A stretch of DNA of 44,284 nucleotides from Bacteroidota bacterium (GTDB lineage: Bacteria > Bacteroidota > Bacteroidia > Flavobacteriales_D > Crocinitomicaceae), in NCBI GenBank assembly GCA_024280295.1, contig JAJRQK010000001.1, positions 1 through 44,284 on the forward strand, read 5' to 3'. Position 1 is the stretch's first letter. Each line of letters starts with the position of its first letter. The translations under genes and the position numbers were made by a program. Below the pieces are notes generated by a model. It saw nothing but the letters and a program-made list of their open reading frames with translations. It ran no database searches and was not told the origin of the DNA. Below are positions 1 to 8,655 of the stretch, piece after piece.

Positions 1-1750
1 CCCCCCCGATATACAAATCGACATTTTTCCAGTAGTCAACTTTTTCCTTCGAGACGAATTCGGTCTCATTGGTTGGGTCCATATAGCGCAAGAAATACCA
101 GGAACTTCCAGCCCAACCAGGCATCGTATTGAACTCCATTCTATCTCCTTGGAAGTGATTCCAATCTGAATCTTTCGCTCTTGCCAATGGCGGTTCACCA
201 TCTTGCGTAGGAAGGTACTTATCAATATCCGGTAAAGTGACAGGCAAGTTTGCATCATCAACCAAATATGGAAGATCATTCTTATAATAGACAGGAAATG
301 GCTCTCCCCAATAACGCTGTCGCGAAAAGACCGCATCACGCAAACGATAGTTCGTTTTTCCTTTGCCCAATCCACGCTGTTCAATTTCGTAGATTGCCAA
401 TTTCATTGCTTTTTTGATTGGAAGTCCGTTTAGAAAATCTGAATTAGCAATTTTCCCTGTTTTCTCAGAATATGCTTCTTCAGAAATATCAACATCTTCA
501 AAAATATTGATAATTTCAATTCCAAAGTGTTTTGCAAAATCCCAATCACGTTGGTCTCCACAAGGAACAGCCATAACTGCTCCAGTCCCGTAGGAAGCAA
601 GGACATAATCTCCAATCCAAATTTGAACTTTCTCTCCAGTAAACGGATGAATTGAATAAGCGCCTGTGAATTGACCAGATATATTCTTAACATCAGCTTG
701 ACGATCTCGCTCAGATTTCAAAGATGCAACACGGGTATATTCTACAACCGCTGACTTGTGTTCTTCGGTCGTAATTTCAACTACATAAGGATGTTCAGGA
801 GCGAGAACCATGAATGAAACACCAAATATCGTGTCAGGGCGAGTTGTAAATACTTCAATTTTATTTTCAGAACCATCAATATTGAATTGTACTGATGCAC
901 CGATTGATTTCCCAATCCAATTTCGTTGAATGTCTTTAATGGAATCGGTCCAATCAATCGTTTCTAGTCCACTCAACAACCGTTCGGCATAAGCCTTGAT
1001 TCTCATTGACCATTGACGCATCAATTTTTGCTCAACAGGATGCCCTCCACGCTCAGAAACACCGTTAACAATCTCGTCATTCGCAAGTACAGTTCCCAGT
1101 TCTGGACACCAATTCACCCATGAATCAGCCAAATATGCCAAACGAAATTCTTGAAGTGTCTCCTCTCTCTGTTTCTCTGAAAAAGCATTCCATTCATTCG
1201 CCGAGAATGATTCTTCAAAATCTGTACAAGCATTTACACCTTCTGTTCCATCTTTTTCAAATGAAGCAATCAATTCATCGATTGATACAGCTTTGTCTAA
1301 CCCATTATCATAATAGGCATTGAATAATTGCTTAAATATCCACTGCGTCCATTTGTAATATTCAGGTGAAGAAGTTCGAACCTCTCTATCCCAATCGAAT
1401 GAAAATCCAATTTGATCTAATTGATCACGATAGCGTGCGACATTTTCTTCAGTAGTAATACGTGGATGTTGCCCCGTTTGAATCGCATACTGTTCTGCGG
1501 GAAGGCCAAACGAATCATAACCCATTGGATGAAGAACATTAAATCCCTTCAATCGTTTGTAGCGAGCAAATATATCAGACGCAATATAACCTAACGGGTG
1601 ACCAACATGCAGCCCAGCTCCAGATGGGTAAGGAAACATGTCCAAAACATAATATTTCGGTAAGTCATCATTTTCTACTGTTTTGTATGTTTTGTGATCT
1701 GCCCAATGCTTTCTCCACTTTGCTTCTGTTTCCCGAAAGTTGTATTCCAT
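1..1750 (-). CDS. leuS: Leucyl-tRNA synthetase, N-terminal 583 residues (partial)
   Basis: Class I aminoacyl-tRNA synthetase that charges tRNA-Leu in the cytoplasm. The reading frame begins at an ATG (1750-1748) and stays open to the left edge, so the C-terminal part, including the KMSKS loop and anticodon-binding domain, is outside the window. Visible landmarks are the HIGH-type motif HVGH at residues 48-51 after MFPYPSGAGL, the editing-domain threonine-rich motif TTRPDTIFG, the later editing-domain stretch GTGAVMAVPCGDQRDWDFA, and the SRQRYWGEPFP motif after the insertion. All are typical of bacterial LeuRS. A good Bacteroidota promoter lies just upstream at 1774-1801. Identification is secure. 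Confidence 0.96.
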   Translation of the reverse strand, partial: MEYNFRETEAKWRKHWADHKTYKTVENDDLPKYYVLDMFPYPSGAGLHVGHPLGYIASDIFARYKRLKGFNVLHPMGYDSFGLPAEQYAIQTGQHPRITTEENVARYRDQLDQIGFSFDWDREVRTSSPEYYKWTQWIFKQLFNAYYDNGLDKAVSIDELIASFEKDGTEGVNACTDFEESFSANEWNAFSEKQREETLQEFRLAYLADSWVNWCPELGTVLANDEIVNGVSERGGHPVEQKLMRQWSMRIKAYAERLLSGLETIDWTDSIKDIQRNWIGKSIGASVQFNIDGSENKIEVFTTRPDTIFGVSFMVLAPEHPYVVEITTEEHKSAVVEYTRVASLKSERDRQADVKNISGQFTGAYSIHPFTGEKVQIWIGDYVLASYGTGAVMAVPCGDQRDWDFAKHFGIEIINIFEDVDISEEAYSEKTGKIANSDFLNGLPIKKAMKLAIYEIEQRGLGKGKTNYRLRDAVFSRQRYWGEPFPVYYKNDLPYLVDDANLPVTLPDIDKYLPTQDGEPPLARAKDSDWNHFQGDRMEFNTMPGWAGSSWYFLRYMDPTNETEFVSKEKVDYWKNVDLYIGG

Positions 1751-1773
1751 AATATGCTGTAATTCTGAATGTG

Positions 1774-1801
1774 CAAAGATAGGGAATTGTCTTCATACCA
1801 A
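1774..1801 (-). promoter_or_regulatory. Bacteroidota-type promoter of leuS
   Basis: On the minus strand, TTG (1801-1799) is followed after 17 nt by TATCTTTG (1781-1774). This matches the Bacteroidota/Flavobacterium consensus TTG-N17-23-TAnnTTTG. It sits 24 nt upstream of the leuS ATG, a sensible distance for a short leader. Confidence 0.6.
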
Positions 1802-1852
1802 TCGTAGGAAAAATCGCTTTCAAACCATGGAAATTCTTATTTTTACGTACAA

Positions 1853-4081
1853 TTGAGTTTTAGACGCCAATATATTGTTCGATGCCTTATAACACTGATG
1901 CTTATGCTTGGTGCTGCATTCTCATTCTCTCAAAAATCGCACGAATCTCAATTGATTAAGTCATACCGAGCAGAACAAAATCCAAAGACAAAGTTCCTGC
2001 GATTGCTCGCACTTGGTGAATACTATAAGTCAAATAATATATATCGAGCAGATTCTATTCAGAAAGTGATCTTGAAGAAAAGTCGAAATTTTGATGATTC
2101 CCTTCGGTTTAATGCTTTATTTTTTAGTGCTGAAATTGCCTTCATTCAAGGCGATAATCAAGAATATTTTCGGAAAATTTTAGCTTGTCAACCTTTCTTG
2201 AATCAACTGAACTCGGATGAAGTTTTGTTTAAAGTATACCGGCACTTAGGGTATTATCATAGCACATTATTAGAGATTGAAACAGCAGACTTTTATTTAA
2301 AATATGCGCTTAAAATTGCTGAGAGATCAAGGAGTAATATCAAAATATCTGAGGTAAATGGTTACATCGCAATGAATTTCATGCAAGTGAATCAGAAGGA
2401 TTCTGCTTTATTCTACTCAAATAAAGCAATTAGTTTTGGCCGACGAAGCGCCAATAAAACAACACTAGCTATTGCATTTAACACACAGGCTCAGATATAT
2501 GATTTTTTCGGACAGGTGGAATTAAGCGTAGCAAAAAACCTAATTAGTCTTCGGCTGGCAGAAACGGTACAGAATACTTATTTAATGGCAAAATTTTCGC
2601 GTGAAATCGGACAAGAGCAAACATTGATTTTGAATTTAGACGATGCCGCAGGTTACTTTAATCGATCATTTAAGTACGCAGAGAAAATAGTTGATCGAAG
2701 GCAAATGGCGCTGTCTTTAACAAGTTTGGCAAAAGTTCAATTAGAGCGAAATCAATACTTATTGGCACAAGAAAATGCGAATCAAGCAATTGACTATTTA
2801 TCACCCCTAAATGATTTCAATGGGTTAGGCGAATCTCACAATGTCCTTGGAATGATCTATAAGGAGCAAAAGAAGTACGATCTTGCTTCCACCAACCTAA
2901 ATACAGCATTGGTTTACTATGAATCTTCGAATAATCGAGAGAAAATTGCGGGTGTTTATCACAATGTTGGAACCGTTTTTCAGAAGCAAAAAAAGTATCG
3001 AATTGCACTCAACTATTTGAATCGTTCCATCGAAATTCGTGAAAAATTTGGTGCTCAAAATCAAATTTATAGAACTTATCGCGTAATTGCCGAAGTTTAT
3101 CGTGAAACTAATGATACTAAAAAGTCGCTTGAGTACATGGAGTTGTACTTGAATTATGTAGACAGCAATACTACGCTTCAAGCTGCAACAAAAATTGCCG
3201 AATTGAGTGAGTCTTATCGGTCAGAGCAACGTGAACGGATAATCACTTCACAAGCAGATTCTATTGAACGAGCAAGTCAAGAGCGTTACTTGGCTCAAAC
3301 AGAACTTGAGAACAGTCAGCTGAGAAATAATCTTCAGGCTTACATCATCATTGCTTTTTTAATCATTATTGTACTCGCCGGTGTAATTCTATTTTATCGC
3401 TGGAAACAAACCAAAACAAATCAAGAACGAAAGGAAGCAGAAATGTCCCAGACGCTTCTTAGAACTCAGATGAACCCTCATTTTGTCTTCAACGCAATGT
3501 CTGTTATTCAAAGTTACATTTACGAAAATGATATTGCGAATTCTACGAAGTTTCTAGTCAATTTTTCACGGCTAATGCGATTAATTTTAGAAAACTCCCC
3601 GAAAGAGTTTATTCCAATTCGCACAGAGATCGAAATTTTAAACAAGTATTTGGAAACCCAGAAATTACGTTTCGAAGATCGATTCCAATTTTACATTGAA
3701 GCAGAAGCAGAAGTACTTGATGAGTTTTCAATTATCCCACCAATGATTACGCAACCATTTATTGAAAATTCGATAGAACATGGACAGCTCCACACAATTG
3801 AAGGAGGCTTTATTAAAATAAGTTTTGCCAAAGTCAACGGAATGCTTACTATTACAATTGAAGACAACGGAATTGGCAGAAAAGCGTCTAGGATTAATAA
3901 GAAGAGTTCTGCACATAAGAGTATGGCAATGGCAATAACTAGAGAACGAATAGATAACTTGAATAAGAAGTATCGAACGGAGGGTTATATGCGTGTTGAG
4001 GATTATGATTCAGAAACTCAAACAGGAACAAAGGTTTTAATAGCATTGCCATATACCGTTGGCGCTAACCCTCAAAACTAA
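1853..4081 (+). CDS. TPR-repeat sensor histidine kinase, LytS/YehU-like (His_kinase family)
   Basis: Predicted inner-membrane sensor kinase of the LytS-like family common in Bacteroidota. An N-terminal signal/anchor (about residues 1-26) is followed by an exported helical TPR region (about 60-440), a coiled linker, one membrane helix (about 497-517) and a cytoplasmic kinase. The kinase has the phospho-acceptor motif MNPHFVFNA (His543), an N-box with IENSIEHG (Asn639) and a DNGIG nucleotide-binding motif. Translation appears to start at TTG 1853, which gives an Arg-rich signal-peptide n-region; the first ATG (1898) would remove it. The response regulator gene follows at once, so the two should form a phosphorelay. 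The stimulus is unknown, though the exported TPR domain suggests a periplasmic protein or peptide ligand. Confidence 0.88.
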   Translation: MSFRRQYIVRCLITLMLMLGAAFSFSQKSHESQLIKSYRAEQNPKTKFLRLLALGEYYKSNNIYRADSIQKVILKKSRNFDDSLRFNALFFSAEIAFIQGDNQEYFRKILACQPFLNQLNSDEVLFKVYRHLGYYHSTLLEIETADFYLKYALKIAERSRSNIKISEVNGYIAMNFMQVNQKDSALFYSNKAISFGRRSANKTTLAIAFNTQAQIYDFFGQVELSVAKNLISLRLAETVQNTYLMAKFSREIGQEQTLILNLDDAAGYFNRSFKYAEKIVDRRQMALSLTSLAKVQLERNQYLLAQENANQAIDYLSPLNDFNGLGESHNVLGMIYKEQKKYDLASTNLNTALVYYESSNNREKIAGVYHNVGTVFQKQKKYRIALNYLNRSIEIREKFGAQNQIYRTYRVIAEVYRETNDTKKSLEYMELYLNYVDSNTTLQAATKIAELSESYRSEQRERIITSQADSIERASQERYLAQTELENSQLRNNLQAYIIIAFLIIIVLAGVILFYRWKQTKTNQERKEAEMSQTLLRTQMNPHFVFNAMSVIQSYIYENDIANSTKFLVNFSRLMRLILENSPKEFIPIRTEIEILNKYLETQKLRFEDRFQFYIEAEAEVLDEFSIIPPMITQPFIENSIEHGQLHTIEGGFIKISFAKVNGMLTITIEDNGIGRKASRINKKSSAHKSMAMAITRERIDNLNKKYRTEGYMRVEDYDSETQTGTKVLIALPYTVGANPQN

Positions 4082-4085
4082 CCAA

Positions 4086-4829
4086 ATGAAAAAGGTACTA
4101 ATTATTGACGATGAAAATAGAACCAGATCACTTATCGCAAAGATGATTGACTCATTTGGTTTAGATGTAGAAACAATTCCAGAAGGAGAAAACGTTCAAT
4201 CGGGAATTAAAGCAATTGAAAAGCACAACCCTGATATTGTATTTCTAGACATACAAATGCCAGATGGAACTGGTTTTGATGTGATTCGATCGATCGAAAA
4301 CAAGAATTTTGAAGTTATATTTATTACCGCACACGAAGAGTTCGCTATAAAAGCTATTAAATTTAGTGCGTTGGATTATCTCCTAAAACCCGTTGATGCT
4401 GGAGAGTTAAAAGCAGCATTAGAGAAAGCCTTAGATCTTGTTGAACCTGAGAAAAGCAATGGACAATTCGAGGCGCTTCACTCGAACATTCAAAAAAATG
4501 AAAAAAGAAGATTAGTTCTTAAGACACAAGAGAGTGTTCATGTAGTAGATCTAGATCAAATCATACGTTGTGAGGCAGATCGAAATTACACTTCCTTTTT
4601 CCTAAAGGACAACAAAAAGATCCTTGTCTCTAAAACATTAAAAGAATACGAAACTCTTCTCTCTGCACATAATTTCTTGCGGGTTCAACAATCTCACTTG
4701 ATTAATATTGATTATGTTGATCGTTACGACAAAAAAAATGGAGGGGCAGTAGTCATGAAAAATGGCTCTGAAGTTCCCTTGTCTCCAGCCAAAAGAGAAG
4801 TATTTTTTAAGCGATTGGAGAATCTTTAA
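4086..4829 (+). CDS. LytTR-family DNA-binding response regulator
   Basis: Cytoplasmic response regulator of 247 residues and partner of the upstream kinase. The receiver domain (about 1-120) has the acidic pair D8/D9, phospho-acceptor D55 in FLDIQMPDG, T81 and K101 in LLKPVD. A LytTR DNA-binding domain (about 147-247) follows, with IIRCEADRNYT and FLRVQQSHLINIDYV. The ATG at 4086 is preferred because it begins directly with the canonical MKKVLIIDDE strand; a TTG 27 nt upstream overlaps the kinase stop and would add an unneeded tail. It lies 4 nt after the kinase stop, so the two are co-transcribed. Target promoters cannot be told from the window. Confidence 0.93.
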   Translation: MKKVLIIDDENRTRSLIAKMIDSFGLDVETIPEGENVQSGIKAIEKHNPDIVFLDIQMPDGTGFDVIRSIENKNFEVIFITAHEEFAIKAIKFSALDYLLKPVDAGELKAALEKALDLVEPEKSNGQFEALHSNIQKNEKRRLVLKTQESVHVVDLDQIIRCEADRNYTSFFLKDNKKILVSKTLKEYETLLSAHNFLRVQQSHLINIDYVDRYDKKNGGAVVMKNGSEVPLSPAKREVFFKRLENL

Positions 4830-5188
4830 AGTAAAAATTCATTGAAAAATGGATTTTGTTCAATTATAGTAGCCAAATATTCATCTAGTTCCAGAAATCG
4901 AAAATGATGCCTTATATTGGTAGTAAGAAATAAGGAGAGATGTCAGGCTATTTTCTCTTAATTTGAATTCTTTGACATATACGGTTGGATACGCTGCTTG
5001 GAGAGGCAGCTCATTTTCTAGTTTGATTAAAGAGTATAACAGTTCTTAATATCCTCCGGTTCGAAGATGTGCTTGCACAAGATTCGGAGAAAATGCCTGA
5101 TTTTTTATTTCTATAAGGTTTAATTCTTCATTAATTTGAAGATGTTGTTGTTGAGATTACTACTAATAAAAATTAATTTACTACTACC
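4830..5188. other. Non-coding region with several hairpins, possible small RNA
   Basis: No convincing open frame lies here. The strand can fold into short local hairpins: GCTGC (4993-4997)/GCAGC (5006-5010); CTCCG (5054-5058)/CGGAG (5085-5089) enclosing TGTGC-tt-GCACA (5068-5079); and TCTTCA (5125-5130)/TGAAGA (5137-5142). The strong terminator at 5189-5218 follows. A 9-nt direct repeat TTACTACTA occurs twice at about 5157-5185. The arrangement would suit a structured leaderless RNA or a long 3' UTR of the regulator operon. I do not recognise an RNA family. Confidence 0.35.
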
Positions 5189-5218
5189 AAAAAGAGTTGA
5201 GAGATCAACTCTTTTTTT
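5189..5218 (+). terminator. Intrinsic terminator (12-bp perfect stem)
   Basis: A perfect 12-bp stem, AAAAAGAGTTGA (5189-5200) and TCAACTCTTTTT (5205-5216), encloses a GAGA loop and is followed by further T residues. It closes whatever transcript comes from the kinase/regulator operon or the non-coding region before it. The A-rich 5' arm means it could work in both directions. Confidence 0.85.
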
Positions 5219-5339
5219 GTGCCCTATTTTTTCTTGCACATACTTGTTATTAACAACAATCCTAAAATATTTTTAACTTAGTTTCACGAATTATCTCGAT
5301 AAAATAGTGTCCCTGTTAATGATTTTCTCAAAAGTGGTA

Positions 5340-6998
5340 ATGATAAAAAAGGCTAGTATAATAGGAATCTTGATTCTTTTGTCATTTAGTGGACTATCAC
5401 AAAATGAACAAATCGATAGTTTACAACTTAGGTTAAAAATAAAATTAGTTTCCGTTGATAAGATAAATACACTGCACAAATTAGTTTGGGAGTTGGCTTT
5501 TTACAATCCACAAGAATCAATCCAGCCGGCAAAATTATCATTAATGCTTTCACAAAAACTAAACGACTCAACCCTAATCGCAAGAAGCTTTAACCGAATA
5601 GGTTTAGTTCATGACTATGCAGGAAATTACAAATTGGCAGAAAAAAATTACCTCAAAGCATATTCAATTAAATTAGCCTGCGACGGAAAAAGCGAAACTG
5701 ATGGGCTTTTAAATAATTTAGGCAGTATTTATTATTACATGGGGGAATTTGAGAAGTCCATGGATCACTATTTAAGATCCCTAAAAATAAGAGAGCAAAA
5801 AAAAGATGCGAATAACCCAAAGTCAATTAAGATCATTGCTCAGAGCTATAATAACTTGGGCTTATTACTTAAGAGTCAAAAAAATTATCAAGGAGCATTA
5901 AAGTACTACTCCGAAGCACTTAAAATAAAAGAAGGCCTCAATGATTTTTCAGGAATAATTATAACGTCTTCAAATTTAGGTGTCGTCTATATGGAACTAG
6001 ACTCATTATCGATGGCTGAAAATCAATTCAATAAAGCTGTATTACTCTCCGACTCAATTAAAGATTATGTATCAAAAGCTATGCTATATAACAATATTGG
6101 GCTTTTGTACAAACGCAACAATCGTTTGGCTCTAGCTAAAGAAAATTACCAAAAATCTATTGACTTATACGAGCAAATAAGACACCAACATGAGAAGTCA
6201 ACCGTATTAATCAACCTCTCTTCTATTTATTTTAAAGAAGGAAATTTAGGTAAAGCTGAATTGATGGCTAATGAGGCGTTAGCTCTCGGGAAACAAAGTA
6301 ATGCTCCTGATGTTACAACTAATGCACTGAAGTTATTGTCACAGATAAATGAAAAAATAAACCCCGCGAAATCATTAGTATACCTGAATCAATATATAAT
6401 CTTAAAAGACTCGATCAATAATACTAATGTGACAAATAAGATTAATCAGCTCGCAGTAATGTACGAAACCGAGAAAAAGGAAACGGAAATCGACTTACTA
6501 AAAAAAGAACAATTAATTACTCAATCCGAAAACGAACGAAAAGACATAATAATTACACGAAATAAAATTTACCTCATCGCACTAATTATTGGCATCATTT
6601 TTATTCTGTTTTTGAGTTACTTCATCATCCAATTCTTGAGGTCAAGAAAGCATTTTATTGAGGAACAATCCCAGAAAATGCATGAGAAACAACAACGAGA
6701 AATCGATAATTTAAGAAATACGTTGGAGCGGCAAGGTGGCTTACCTGCTGTAAAAAAAGTAAAGATTGACCAGGATGAGTTAAACAAATATTTATTGAAC
6801 CCTCTATCAAAACGAGAATTAGATGTTTTGTATTTAATCGCGAGCGGTTCAACCAACATAAGTATCGGTGAAAGACTGTTTATCTCTGTTAACACAGTTA
6901 AAACTCACATCCTAAACATCTATGAAAAATTAGATGTGAAAAACAGAACGGCAGCAGCCTCCAAAGCCAACCATCTTCAAATTATTCAGGAAAAATAG
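5340..6998 (+). CDS. Membrane-anchored TPR protein with C-terminal LuxR-type HTH
   Basis: One-component-style regulator of 552 residues. A signal peptide with a Lys-rich n-region (MIKKAS, then a hydrophobic core ending at about GLSQ) leads to an exported TPR array (about 50-340). A coiled segment, a membrane helix (about 408-433) and a coiled linker follow. A GerE/LuxR-type helix-turn-helix (about 488-552) has LSKRELDVLYLIASG and VNTVKTHILNIYEKL. The layout implies that a DNA-binding domain is tethered to the cytoplasmic face and controlled by an outside TPR sensor. The ATG at 5340 is preferred over the GTG at 5307 because it begins a normal signal peptide. There is no receiver domain and no partner gene. 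Targets are unknown; the exported-protein genes downstream are candidates. Confidence 0.85.
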   Translation: MIKKASIIGILILLSFSGLSQNEQIDSLQLRLKIKLVSVDKINTLHKLVWELAFYNPQESIQPAKLSLMLSQKLNDSTLIARSFNRIGLVHDYAGNYKLAEKNYLKAYSIKLACDGKSETDGLLNNLGSIYYYMGEFEKSMDHYLRSLKIREQKKDANNPKSIKIIAQSYNNLGLLLKSQKNYQGALKYYSEALKIKEGLNDFSGIIITSSNLGVVYMELDSLSMAENQFNKAVLLSDSIKDYVSKAMLYNNIGLLYKRNNRLALAKENYQKSIDLYEQIRHQHEKSTVLINLSSIYFKEGNLGKAELMANEALALGKQSNAPDVTTNALKLLSQINEKINPAKSLVYLNQYIILKDSINNTNVTNKINQLAVMYETEKKETEIDLLKKEQLITQSENERKDIIITRNKIYLIALIIGIIFILFLSYFIIQFLRSRKHFIEEQSQKMHEKQQREIDNLRNTLERQGGLPAVKKVKIDQDELNKYLLNPLSKRELDVLYLIASGSTNISIGERLFISVNTVKTHILNIYEKLDVKNRTAAASKANHLQIIQEK

Positions 6999-7092
6999 GG
7001 TTTTAGAGCTGAAAACCTCAAAATTCACCCATTTGGGTGAACTAAATCAGATCCATATTATTGAAGTTTGTCTCATCAAATTACTTCAATAA
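6999..7092. repeat. Three consecutive inverted repeats between genes
   Basis: Three separate stems fill the 103-bp gap: GGTTTT (6999-7004)/AAAACC (7012-7017), directly after the stop codon; TTCACCC (7024-7030)/GGGTGAA (7035-7041), loop ATTT; and TTATTGAAGT (7058-7067)/ACTTCAATAA (7083-7092), 15-nt loop, ending 9 nt before the next start codon. None has a long T-run. The first two may form a weak terminator. The last could be an operator or a leader hairpin controlling translation of the gene at 7102. Confidence 0.5.
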
Positions 7093-7101
7093 ACTATAAC
7101 A

Positions 7102-8616
7102 ATGATTAGGTACAAAATTACGGGTCTCTTTACTATTTTACTCTTTAGTATAAACTGTCTGGCTCAACCGTCAAATTCAGAACTGACTTCAAAAATTCAT
7201 GCTTATTATGGGAATGTTTCCGACATTGTTTCAATAAGCTTCCATGATGCAAAAATTGAAAAAAGATGGGAGAAAAATGGATGGAAATACTATTGGAGTA
7301 AGCACTATAATATTAAAACGAAAACAGAATATCCTGGCGTCTTTTCACTCTCTTATGGTGGAGTACAATACCATAAAAATGGATCTTCTTATTCATATGA
7401 TAGAATTCTCGGAGGTGCCCCAATAGGCTACGAAGGAATTCCAAATCCATCGAACGCAGAAATTAATGCTCATTTAAAATCGACATATGATCCATTAAAT
7501 TTCTACAGCAACTATCTGATGAACTACCTCATCGATGCCCCAAACAATATTCGGTTAACAAATGATCCTCAATGGAAATGGACTAAATTAAATGCAGTCT
7601 CTTTTAATGTGGTTGCATCTTTCACACGGAAAACGGATGATATTGGAGGAGTTGAAGAACAAGAAGGAGTTTTTCGAATTACACTACAAAGATCAAATGA
7701 TGGTATCGTGTTTGATCCCGATGCAAAATTATTAAACAACGGGAAATGGCTGCCAGTGCCAAGAGGTGATAAAAAATCATTAAAAACTATAAAACGGTTT
7801 TCCATCTCTAAAGAAGAATTGAACACAACAAAAACACTTGCTCAACTAAATGCAGTAAGGCATGCTGCGGAATTTAAAAAATCATTAACCATAGTAGATA
7901 TTCCTGAATTCGAAAGTGGAAATCATCTCATGCAGTTTACGCACGAGCTACTTTTAGAAGGTGACAGTGCCAAGATTACTGCTTTCATGTACCAAATGTT
8001 TCCACGAAATTATTTTGAAGAATGGAGTGACATTATTTTAAATCAAAACGGTGAAAGCATGTTGGCAGAAGCAACGGAAGACCTTACAAACTATAGTAAA
8101 GCATTCTGTCAACACCCTAGAATTAAAGAAATCGGTGATAATTACGTAAAGTTCTACGACCTTAACAAGCGTAGGTTTAATAGAATCCATATTTCCTACA
8201 ACTCAAACCGATGGTATATCACCGATATTGGTTACACTATTCGGCAGGATGATTTTACTGGCTATGAAGAAAATGGAATGACTTACTGTGATGGAAGTCC
8301 GATCTTTATTAACGATGAGGCTCAATTTTCAAAGGGTGATAAAATAGTGCTTTTTGAAGGTGGAATATGGAGAGATGGTGAAATTTTAGTCGCAGATATG
8401 AGTAGAGGAGGTTACTCTGTAAAGTATGGTGTTTCTGGTTTAACTGTGTGGAAATACGTGAACGAAGTGAAAAGCAGGTCGACTTCAAATGAGCAAACTA
8501 ACGATCCTCAAGAGGCCAACCCTCAAGTCGAGAACAATACCAGCAGTGAACCTCCAAAGAAAAAACTTAAAATCAAGATGCCTAAAGTAAAAATTAAACT
8601 TCGCGGAGGTAATTAA
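7102..8616 (+). CDS. Exported protein of unknown function with Lys-rich tail
   Basis: Protein of 504 residues with a clear signal peptide (MIRYKITG, hydrophobic core, cut near CLAQ). I do not recognise the main body. Residues about 415-455 (GDKIVLFEGGIWRDGEILVAD, then WKYVNEVK) look like a small SH3/Tudor-like barrel (inference). The protein ends in a low-complexity acidic/polar linker, then a strongly basic strand-like tail with alternating Lys and hydrophobic residues (KKKLKIKMPKVKIKLRGG). No T9SS C-terminal domain is visible. It precedes the collagen-like genes by 39 bp on the same strand, so it may be co-transcribed with them. Role unknown. Confidence 0.6.
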   Translation: MIRYKITGLFTILLFSINCLAQPSNSELTSKIHAYYGNVSDIVSISFHDAKIEKRWEKNGWKYYWSKHYNIKTKTEYPGVFSLSYGGVQYHKNGSSYSYDRILGGAPIGYEGIPNPSNAEINAHLKSTYDPLNFYSNYLMNYLIDAPNNIRLTNDPQWKWTKLNAVSFNVVASFTRKTDDIGGVEEQEGVFRITLQRSNDGIVFDPDAKLLNNGKWLPVPRGDKKSLKTIKRFSISKEELNTTKTLAQLNAVRHAAEFKKSLTIVDIPEFESGNHLMQFTHELLLEGDSAKITAFMYQMFPRNYFEEWSDIILNQNGESMLAEATEDLTNYSKAFCQHPRIKEIGDNYVKFYDLNKRRFNRIHISYNSNRWYITDIGYTIRQDDFTGYEENGMTYCDGSPIFINDEAQFSKGDKIVLFEGGIWRDGEILVADMSRGGYSVKYGVSGLTVWKYVNEVKSRSTSNEQTNDPQEANPQVENNTSSEPPKKKLKIKMPKVKIKLRGGN

Positions 8617-8655
8617 CTCGATCAAACTTTAAAAAACTCTTACAAAACAATCAAC

